From the NCBI GenBank assembly GCA_023151115.1, contig JAKLJP010000014.1:1-64000 (forward strand): a DNA stretch of 64,000 nt, in the 5' to 3' direction. A model generated the notes under the pieces. That model searched no databases. It saw only the letters and a list, made by a program, of their open reading frames with translations, and had not been told where the DNA came from. Origin of the DNA: Anaerolineae bacterium. Its GTDB lineage: Bacteria; Chloroflexota; Anaerolineae; 4572-78; J111. A program made the position numbers and the translations under genes. This document shows positions 57,930 through 64,000 of the stretch, piece after piece (positions within the stretch are counted from its first letter, which is position 1; each line of letters opens with the position of its first letter).

Positions 57930-60467
57930 TCAACACTCACTATACCCACACTCGTAGCACTTCTTGCAGCCCTCCACGTGCAGTAGGGTGGCCGAGCCGC
58001 AGCCGGGGCAGTAATCGCCCTTGAGGGGCAAATTAAGCTGGGTCACTTCATCTTCCGGCAGGCCGGGCAGTTCGCCGGCGGCGTTGATGCCGGTGTGTTC
58101 GGCCAGGGCCTGGGCGATGGCATCGGGCATGCTCATGACCCGGTTTTTGCCAAAGCCCTGCTGCCGCCCGGAGCCGATGCCGCGCAGTTGAGCCACAATA
58201 TCCTGCACCCGCTCCTGGGGGGTTAAGGGGCTGGGCATGCGTAAAATCAAGCTGACCAGCCGGCCCAGGCCCTCGGCGTCGGCGGCCACATCGCTGCCGG
58301 CCTTACCGACGTTGATGAAGACCTCGAACGGCTCCTCATCGCCGCCACCATTGGCATTGACCGTAATGTAGGCCGTGCCAATCGGCGTGTTTTTGCGATA
58401 GGTGTTGCCGTGCAGGGTGGCCGGCCGCGCCCGCCACTTGACCTCCGGCGCTTTGGGCTTCGGCGCTTCCTGCGGCTTGTCTTCTTCCTTTAAATTAAGC
58501 ACCTGCGCATCGCGGGAGCCGTCGCGGTAAATGGTGCCGCCCTTGCAGCCCAACTCGTACATCAATTCATACAGCTCACGGGTCTGCTCGACAGTGTAGC
58601 TGTTGGGGGTGTTGCAGGTCTTGCTGATCGAAGAGTCCACCCAGCGCTGGATGGCCGCCTGCACCCGCACGTGATCTTCGGGCTGCAAATCCATGGCCGT
58701 GACAAAATAAGGCGGCAGCGGTTCGCCGGGATGGGCGGTCAGCCACTCCTCATACACGCCGACCCGTTCCTCATGGATGCCCATGCGTCCCTTGCGGTTA
58801 AAGCTCCAGAAGTAAAACGGCTCGATACCGGTCGAAGTATTGACCATCGTCCCGGTGGTGCCGGTCGGGGCCTGGGTTAAAAGGGTCACATTGCGGATGC
58901 CCTTCTCACGGATGGCCTGGCGCACCGGCTCCGGCATGCCCTGCATAAAGCCGCTTTGCAAAAACTTGTCGGCCTCAAACATGGGAAAGACGCCTTTTTC
59001 GGCGGCGTTGTCGGCCGAGGCCAGGTAGGCTTCGCTGGCAATAAACCGGTACAGCTTGTCCAAAAATTTGACGCTTTCCGGGCTGCCGTAGCGAATTTTA
59101 AGGCGGATCATCATCTCGGCCAGGCCCATTGTGCCCAGGCCGACCCGCCGCTCGCCGAGCTGCTGCTGTTTGTTTTCCTCAAAAAAGTAGGGAGTTGAGT
59201 CAATCACGTTATCCAAAAAGCGCACGGCGTAACGCACCGCCCGGCCCAGTTTGTCCCACTCCACCTCGCCATTGCTCACAAAGCGGGCCAAATTAAGCGC
59301 ACCTAGGTTGCACACGCCCCAGCCGGGCAGCCCCTGCTCGCCGCATGGGTTGGTGCAGAGGATAGGGGCGTAATACCAGGAGTTGCTCATCTTATTATAA
59401 CGCTCGACAAAAAAGATGCCCGGTTCGGCGCTGGCCCAGGCGCTCTCGATGATGGCGTTCCAAATCTCGCGGGCCTTGACCGTTTTGTGGACAATGACCG
59501 GCTTGCCGGCGGCCTGCCAGGCGGCCAGGTTGCCGTCCCAGCTTTCGTCATAATCGGCGTGGCCGGTATCGGGGAAAACAAGCTGCCAGTCATTATCGGC
59601 TTTGACCGCCGCCATAAAATCGTCGCTGATACCGACGCTGATATTGGCGTTGGTGATGCGACCCATCTTGCGCTTGCTGTTGATAAATTCCAGCACATCG
59701 GGATGCCAGATGTTCATAATCAGCATCAAGGCCCCGCGCCGGCTGCCGCCCTGCTCGATCAGGCCGGTCACAAAGCTGTATAACTCGCCCCACGAGACCG
59801 CGCCGCTGGAACGGCCGTTGACCCCTTTGACGTAGGCGTGATGGGGCCGCAGACTGGAAATATTAATCCCCACCCCGCCGCCGCGCGACATGATTTCGGT
59901 CATCTGGGTCAGCGTGTCCATAATCCCGCCCCGGCTGTCTTTGGGGCTGGGGATGACGTAACAGTTGTAAAAGGTCAGGTTTTGTTCAGTACCCGCCGCC
60001 GTCAGAATCCGCCCGCCGGGCACAAAGCGCCAGTCGTCCAGCAGCCAGCGGAATTTTTCCTCCCACTCGGCCTGCTTCTCCGCTTTTTCCACCTCGGCCA
60101 GCCCACGCGCCACCCGGTCGAGCATGTGGGCGGGGTGGGTTTCCAGCGGCTTGTCAATCTGCTCCAGCGCCCGCTCCACCGTTTCGCCGTCGCGCAGTTG
60201 GATGATGACCTGCTTGCCTTGCAAGGCTGTAATCTGGCCGATTTCGCGCTGGCCGGTTTCCAAATTAACCGCCACAATCACGGTATCGCCTACCTGCACC
60301 GTCTCCTTTTTGCCGTCCTTGAGGGCGTAACGGTCGAGGAAGATTTTCTCGCCCAGGGGATGGAGGGCGCTGGAAGCCAGCGTCGGTGTCTCGTGGACAA
60401 AATGGCCGTTGGTTTTGTAGCCGTTGGCGACCGTTTGTTGTGTTTTTTCGGTATGTTTGAGGGTCAT
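57930..60467 (-). CDS. nrdJ: Adenosylcobalamin-dependent ribonucleotide reductase (class II)
   Basis: 845 residues. Reduces ribonucleotides to deoxyribonucleotides with an adenosylcobalamin-generated thiyl radical. Motifs: NCYVIPSPKDSRGGI (first redox Cys), SRGGGVGINISSLRP, NPCGEQGLPGWGVCNLGALN (active-site Asn-Cys-Glu), APTGTTGTMVNTSTGIEPFY, and a C-terminal Cys-rich tail (CPGC, then CKKCYECGYSEC) for re-reduction and perhaps zinc binding. The N-terminal 60-110 residues contain a KOW/SH3-like insertion (QVGDTVIVAVNLETGQREIG). AAGGAGTC precedes the ATG. nrdR lies upstream on the same strand. The enzyme works with or without oxygen. Confidence 0.95.
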   Translation of the reverse strand: MTLKHTEKTQQTVANGYKTNGHFVHETPTLASSALHPLGEKIFLDRYALKDGKKETVQVGDTVIVAVNLETGQREIGQITALQGKQVIIQLRDGETVERALEQIDKPLETHPAHMLDRVARGLAEVEKAEKQAEWEEKFRWLLDDWRFVPGGRILTAAGTEQNLTFYNCYVIPSPKDSRGGIMDTLTQMTEIMSRGGGVGINISSLRPHHAYVKGVNGRSSGAVSWGELYSFVTGLIEQGGSRRGALMLIMNIWHPDVLEFINSKRKMGRITNANISVGISDDFMAAVKADNDWQLVFPDTGHADYDESWDGNLAAWQAAGKPVIVHKTVKAREIWNAIIESAWASAEPGIFFVERYNKMSNSWYYAPILCTNPCGEQGLPGWGVCNLGALNLARFVSNGEVEWDKLGRAVRYAVRFLDNVIDSTPYFFEENKQQQLGERRVGLGTMGLAEMMIRLKIRYGSPESVKFLDKLYRFIASEAYLASADNAAEKGVFPMFEADKFLQSGFMQGMPEPVRQAIREKGIRNVTLLTQAPTGTTGTMVNTSTGIEPFYFWSFNRKGRMGIHEERVGVYEEWLTAHPGEPLPPYFVTAMDLQPEDHVRVQAAIQRWVDSSISKTCNTPNSYTVEQTRELYELMYELGCKGGTIYRDGSRDAQVLNLKEEDKPQEAPKPKAPEVKWRARPATLHGNTYRKNTPIGTAYITVNANGGGDEEPFEVFINVGKAGSDVAADAEGLGRLVSLILRMPSPLTPQERVQDIVAQLRGIGSGRQQGFGKNRVMSMPDAIAQALAEHTGINAAGELPGLPEDEVTQLNLPLKGDYCPGCGSATLLHVEGCKKCYECGYSEC

Positions 60468-60507
60468 GCGTGACTCCTTAATTTAAGTTTGTATTTTACG
60501 AGTGTCT

Positions 60508-60703
60508 CACGCCCTTCGATACGAGCTCGCTGCGCTCGGTCTACTCAGGACGCTGTACTTGTTTCAATCCTACTTATTTGAATCACATCCTGAGTAGCCT
60601 TGAGCGGAGCAAAAGGCGCATCGAAGGGTGCAATTTTCAGGGTATCTCTAGCTAACTCACGCCCTTCGATACGAGCTCACTACGCTCGGTCTACTCAGGA
60701 CGC
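60508..60703. repeat. Cluster of CCCTTCGATAC...CTACTCAGGA repeats
   Basis: Direct copies at 60508-60553 and 60658-60703 (CGCCCTTCGATACGAGCTC with TGCGCTCGGTCTACTCAGGA) and an inverted copy at 60586-60630. Further relatives lie at 60889-60935 and 60957-61003. These are typical intergenic repeats; here they fill the nrdJ-nrdR interval and have disrupted a GIY-YIG gene. Confidence 0.75.
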
Positions 60704-60707
60704 TTTG

Positions 60708-60929
60708 TTACCTCTCGCCTCGAAACTTCGGCTTCTTGGCTAACCACTTCACCAAATCCCAATTCCCGGCAATCAAACCTTCTTTCTTGGCTTGTGACCA
60801 GCCTTTGAGTTGTCGTTCAGCTTGAAAGGCAGCATCCTTATCCGGCATTTCCTGAGAAAAGACTAATTCAACCGGCAAACGGCGTTGGGTCCGCCCTTCA
60901 CTACGTTCAGGGCTACTCAGGATGCTCAC
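60708..60929 (-). pseudogene. Truncated GIY-YIG nuclease-like gene
   Basis: The minus-strand frame gives RRLPVELVFSQEMPDKDAAF and QAERQLKGWSQAKKEGLIAG plus NWDLVKWLAKKPKF, the C-terminal half of small UvrC-like GIY-YIG proteins. The catalytic N-terminal half is missing: upstream residues (SILSSPERSEGRTQ) are translated from the repeat at 60889-60935. Inactive remnant. Confidence 0.65.
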
Positions 60930-61019
60930 GGCGTAAGTTCTGTAGCTGATACTCTCGCACCCTTCGATACGGTTTTGCTTCGCTCAACCTACTCAGGACG
61001 CGGTTTTCCCTATTTCCCC

Positions 61020-61526
61020 TCACTCCCCTCCAATCGGCAGTGGAATTTGATTCTTCAGCTCCACCTCGCGCCGGCGGCGGGCCTGGAGGTGCTGGATTTC
61101 TTCGGTGATGCTGTCAATATCCTGGAAGCGGCGGTAGACCGAGGCAAAGCGGACGTAGGCCACGTCGTCAATATCTTGCAGTTGGTCCATCACCATCTCG
61201 CCGATGCGCAGGCTGTCAATCTCGCTTTTGCCCAGGGCATATAGTTGGGCTTCAATTTCCTGGGCAGCTTTGTCAATAGCATAGCTGGATACAGGCCGCT
61301 TGGAGCAGGCGACGTGCATGCTCTTGACCAGCTTTTCCTTGTCAAACTCTTCTCGCCGGCCATCACGTTTGATGACCAGCATGTTCATGGTGGCGATGCG
61401 CTCATAGGTGGTAAAGCGCTGGCCGCATTGTTCACACTTACGCCGGCGGCGAATCCCGTCAGTCACCTCGCGGGTGTCAATTACCAAAATATGTTGGCTG
61501 GTGGCATTGCAAAAGGGACATTTCAT
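61020..61526 (-). CDS. nrdR: Ribonucleotide reductase regulator NrdR
   Basis: 168 residues. Zinc ribbon CPFC (3-6) and CEQC (31-34) with RRRRKCEQCGQRFTTYE, then an ATP-cone (VIKRDGRREEFDKEKLVKSM). NrdR senses ATP/dATP and represses nrd genes by binding paired NrdR boxes. It is upstream of nrdJ on the same strand, separated by repeats and a pseudogene. GAGAGG precedes the ATG. A palindrome at 61786-61801 resembles an NrdR box but lies about 260 bases upstream. Confidence 0.95.
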   Translation of the reverse strand: MKCPFCNATSQHILVIDTREVTDGIRRRRKCEQCGQRFTTYERIATMNMLVIKRDGRREEFDKEKLVKSMHVACSKRPVSSYAIDKAAQEIEAQLYALGKSEIDSLRIGEMVMDQLQDIDDVAYVRFASVYRRFQDIDSITEEIQHLQARRRREVELKNQIPLPIGGE

Positions 61527-61785
61527 TGAAAAACCTCTCGGTTTGCTAGTTTATTTTACATAAGAAAAGGTGACTCCGCAGTTAAGTGCCTGGGTCACCT
61601 CGGCTGGACCGGTGGGCAGTGAAGCCCACTTACTTTAATTTTTGGAGCAGAAAGTGGTGCGAATGAAGAAAATAACCAGCCGACGAATTTGGCGTTGGCA
61701 GGCTCAAGAGGGTGGATGGATATGAAATTAGGTGTAACGGCAAGTAAATCATTTTAACTCTCAGCTTTACATAAAGCTGAAAAAC

Positions 61786-61801
61786 CCACAATATATAGTG
61801 G
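61786..61801. promoter_or_regulatory. Candidate NrdR box
   Basis: CCACAATATATAGTGG is close to the NrdR-box pattern (ACACTATATATAGTGT). It is between nrdR (minus) and the histidine kinase (plus). NrdR boxes usually come in pairs about three helical turns apart; a second good copy was not found, only a weak TTATATACCAG about 30 bases on. The stems at 61569-61599 (GGTGAC/GTCACC) and 61612-61629 (GTGGGC/GCCCAC) lie between it and nrdR. Confidence 0.4.
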
Positions 61802-61965
61802 TACTACATTCTTATATACCAGATGTTGTAGGTAAAAGCAAGTTCAGTATACACCTATTTTGTTATCTTGACAAGGGGATTTCTAAAACTTAACCTTAAA
61901 AAATAGTGCGAACTTCGGCCAGAAGGCGGCCTTGAAAGAAAAAAATCCATAGATTTTGTTGGCTG

Positions 61966-61994
61966 TTGTGATGGTTTGCAAATTGTGCTAGAAT
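61966..61994 (+). promoter_or_regulatory. Candidate promoter of the histidine kinase gene
   Basis: TTGTGA (61966-61971), 17-base spacer, TAGAAT (61989-61994). It supports the start at 62033 rather than an upstream in-frame codon at 61976. Confidence 0.5.
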
Positions 61995-62032
61995 TACAAG
62001 GATTAATCGGGATAGGGAGTCTAAGCTTAATA

Positions 62033-63559
62033 ATGATTTCACACGCCGTCTCTACGGAGTTGATGCACACAATTTCTCGCCAATTTAACACCTCGTTGGA
62101 TTTAGATGAAGTGATGGGGCGGGTTTTACGGCTGACGGTTGAAGCGACAGAAGCTACGCACGGCAGTTTGTTCTTACTGGATGAGCAGGGCCAGGTAAGC
62201 CGCTATATTTTGGCCCGACCCGAGCAATCGCCCGAAATATCGCCGCATAATCTTGAAAAAGTAATGGCCGAAGGCTTGACCGGCTGGGTTTACCAGCAGC
62301 AGCAAGGTATACTGCTGGATAACATTGCCACTCATCACCGCTGGGTAAAATTACCGGATGACGCTGAGACTCGCTCGGCCCTGGCGGTCCCTTTGTTACA
62401 CCAGAACCGAGTTAACGGGGTGCTGGTTTTGCACCATGAAGAACCCCATTATTTTGATGAGTCCCATCTGTCGCTGGTTACCGGGATTGCCGGACAGGCG
62501 GCCATTGCGGTGGAAAATGCCCGGCTGTTTAGCCAGATCAGGCGCGAGCGCGAAACTTTAGACGCGCTGATCACCGGGATGCCCAACCCTGTTTTGGTGA
62601 TTGACGCCGAGGAAAAAATTATCTTCACCAACGCGGCGGGCCGGCAGTTGCTGGCCTTAACCCAGGTGGACCACCTGGCGTTGGCTAGTGTGGAGGGCGG
62701 GCTTATCCTTAAAGCAGCCCTCAAAGAATTGAATCAAAACTCGCCCTCCTCAACCCGCGAGATCCACTGGCCTGATGGACGCATTTTTAGCCTTTCGCTT
62801 AACCATGTTGCCTGGCTGGGCACGGTGCTGACTTTAAATGACATTACCGAATTGAAAAGATTGGATGAACTAAAATCCGCCTTTGTCGAGACGGTTTCTC
62901 ATGATTTACGCAACCCCCTGGCCACAATCCAGGGCTTTGCCATGCTGTTGGAAATGGAAAACCTGTCGGAACGAGGTCGCTCTAATTTGAGTGGCCTGCT
63001 GCAAGGTGTGGCTCAAATTCAGAATTTGATCCAGAATTTGCTCGACCTGGCCCGGATCGAAGCCAAGATGGATGAACAGATCGAAGCCTGCGACCTGACG
63101 GAAATTACCGAAGATGTGTTAAGCGGGTTTGAACTGCAACTAGCGGAAAAGGAAATGACTCTGGTGGCCGACCTGCCGGCTGATCTACCCTGGGTCTTGG
63201 GTAATGCCCTGCGCCTCTCCCAAGTGGTAGCCAATCTGGTCAGCAATGCGGTCAAATATACGCCTAAGGGCGGGCGTATTACCGTCGGGTTGAGCCACGA
63301 AGGCAAAGAAATCCGGCTGGCGGTATCCGACACCGGGCCAGGCATTCCCTCCGAAGAACAGGACCAGATTTTTGAAAGATTCTACCGGGTGCCCATGATG
63401 GAAAATTCGGAATGGATCGAAGGCGCCGGGTTGGGCCTGTCCATTGTTAAAGCCATTATTGAGGGGTACGGGGGCAGGGTGTGGGTGGAAAGCGAAATCG
63501 GCCTGGGCAGCACCTTTATCTGCACCTTGCCCACCATGCCTGACATACCAGAGGAGTAG
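62033..63559 (+). CDS. GAF-PAS sensor histidine kinase
   Basis: 508 residues from ATG 62033 (GGGAG upstream). GAF domain about 10-165, a PAS-like domain about 170-275 (LITGMPNPVLVIDAEEKIIF), then the kinase core: H-box SHDLRNPLATIQGF with His290, N-box VVANLVSNAVKYTPKGG, G1 DTGPGIP, G2 GAGLGLSIVKAIIEGYGG. There is no membrane segment, so it senses a cytoplasmic signal. No response regulator is adjacent in the window. Stop is five bases before the next gene's start. Confidence 0.92.
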   Translation: MISHAVSTELMHTISRQFNTSLDLDEVMGRVLRLTVEATEATHGSLFLLDEQGQVSRYILARPEQSPEISPHNLEKVMAEGLTGWVYQQQQGILLDNIATHHRWVKLPDDAETRSALAVPLLHQNRVNGVLVLHHEEPHYFDESHLSLVTGIAGQAAIAVENARLFSQIRRERETLDALITGMPNPVLVIDAEEKIIFTNAAGRQLLALTQVDHLALASVEGGLILKAALKELNQNSPSSTREIHWPDGRIFSLSLNHVAWLGTVLTLNDITELKRLDELKSAFVETVSHDLRNPLATIQGFAMLLEMENLSERGRSNLSGLLQGVAQIQNLIQNLLDLARIEAKMDEQIEACDLTEITEDVLSGFELQLAEKEMTLVADLPADLPWVLGNALRLSQVVANLVSNAVKYTPKGGRITVGLSHEGKEIRLAVSDTGPGIPSEEQDQIFERFYRVPMMENSEWIEGAGLGLSIVKAIIEGYGGRVWVESEIGLGSTFICTLPTMPDIPEE

Positions 63560-63563
63560 GCCG

Positions 63564-64000
63564 GTGATCCGGACCTCCCAGGCGCAAACGGCTGCCTTTA
63601 TCCTGACCAAAAACTACCTGGCCGACCCCAAAGCGCCTCACCTGCTCGGCCTGGTCAATGACTTGGTCGCCCTGCCGGGCGAGCCAGCCTTGACTCCTTT
63701 CATCGCAGCTTCCGCCCGGCTGACCGCCTTTAGCCCCTCCCACCTTCTCGATGCTCTCTACCGGCAGCGAACCCTTATCAAAAGTGTGCTCATGCGCAGC
63801 GCCAGCGCTATTGTGCCCGTCGAGTGTTACCCGCTCTTGCATGCTGCGACCACCCGCCAGCGCAATCAGGATTTTAATAGTGAATTTCGGCTGTGGGGTC
63901 TCGATAACAGTGAGGTTGAAGCCGTAGAAAAAGAGATTTTGGCCGGGGATGATTGGCCGGCCACGGCCGAGGCTATCGCTTCCCGCTTCCCGCCGTCGCT
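63564..64000 (+). CDS. Start of a winged-helix DNA-binding domain protein (partial)
   Basis: A GTG at 63564 with GAGGAG seven bases upstream opens a frame that runs without stop to the window end (145 residues). RTSQAQTAAFILTKNYLADP and SPSHLLDALYRQRTLIKSVL resemble the N-terminus of the DUF1006/HTH_42 (YcaQ/AlkX-like) winged-helix proteins, which include DNA crosslink glycosylases. It follows the histidine kinase by four bases. The C-terminus is outside the window. Confidence 0.6.
   Translation, partial: MIRTSQAQTAAFILTKNYLADPKAPHLLGLVNDLVALPGEPALTPFIAASARLTAFSPSHLLDALYRQRTLIKSVLMRSASAIVPVECYPLLHAATTRQRNQDFNSEFRLWGLDNSEVEAVEKEILAGDDWPATAEAIASRFPPS

Noticed and set aside
59838..60473. 211-residue plus-strand ORF
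   Set aside because: Antisense to nrdJ, without SD or recognisable motifs.
61569..61629. Riboswitch (cobalamin) for the B12-dependent reductase genes
   Set aside because: Two hairpins are present but nothing like a B12 box; they are also upstream of nrdR rather than nrdJ.

Overview
The window looks like a chromosome fragment of a Chloroflexota bacterium (Anaerolineae/Caldilineae-like). This is inferred from gene content only: Thr/Pro-rich lipoprotein linkers, FHA and winged-helix regulators, a CHAD protein, SPFH proteins, a B12-dependent ribonucleotide reductase with NrdR, and a menaquinol-type bc/Rieske plus Mo-oxidoreductase cluster. No rRNA, tRNA or CRISPR array was recognised.

Layout. 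0-4 kb: transposase remnant, CHAD protein, PAP2-like phosphatase, M42 peptidase. 4.5-8 kb: MTA phosphorylase and a SEDS (RodA/FtsW) protein fused to a penicillin-binding domain that has lost its catalytic motifs. 8.5-12 kb: choline-kinase-like phosphotransferase and a dimethylglycine-dehydrogenase-like enzyme. 12.4-17.4 kb: ATPase/winged-helix regulator, deoB, DUF456 protein, secreted nuclease with lamin-tail domain, a broken gene. 17.6-29.9 kb: a respiratory sulfur island. It holds an OsmC protein, an HTH-PocR regulator, a triheme cytochrome, two YeeE/YedE sulfur transporters, a PhsA/B/C-like Mo-oxidoreductase, two diheme lipoproteins, cytochrome b, a 7-9 heme cytochrome and a Rieske protein. 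30-41.5 kb: FHA/zinc-ribbon protein, threonine ammonia-lyase, SPFH-HTH protein, STAS protein, RNase PH, HExxH protein, thiolase, ornithine cyclodeaminase family. 41.7-48 kb: mobile-element debris around an aldehyde dehydrogenase, SRPBCC, Nudix and small proteins. 48-57 kb: SH3 lipoprotein, transsulfuration pair (CBS, cystathionine lyase/synthase), FHA-winged-helix regulator divergent from a Ser/Thr kinase, GNAT, Ldh-family enzyme. 57.9-64 kb: nrdJ and nrdR, then a GAF-PAS histidine kinase and the start of a further gene.

The most striking signal is not a gene. More than twenty intergenic stem-loops are built from short tandem arrays of a seven-base unit facing an inverted array of the same unit. 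The unit differs from place to place (GCGAATG, GAAGTAA, GTAGCAA, GACCGCC, GCGTGAT and others), but period and architecture are constant. Arrays usually begin on the stop codon of the upstream gene, sometimes encode its last residues and stop, and in a few cases lie in frame inside coding sequence (SEDS-PBP linker, cytochrome b N-terminus, M42 peptidase). Some sit between terminal inverted repeats of MITE-like elements, and other repeats have inserted into their loops.

The sulfur island reads as one unit. YeeE/YedE proteins would import thiosulfate or another sulfur species, the Mo enzyme with its FeS and NrfD subunits would exchange electrons with the menaquinone pool, and the cytochrome b/Rieske/multiheme set would be a quinol-cytochrome c oxidoreductase. 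The PocR regulator and TGACA-N2-TGTCA palindromes upstream are the likely control point.
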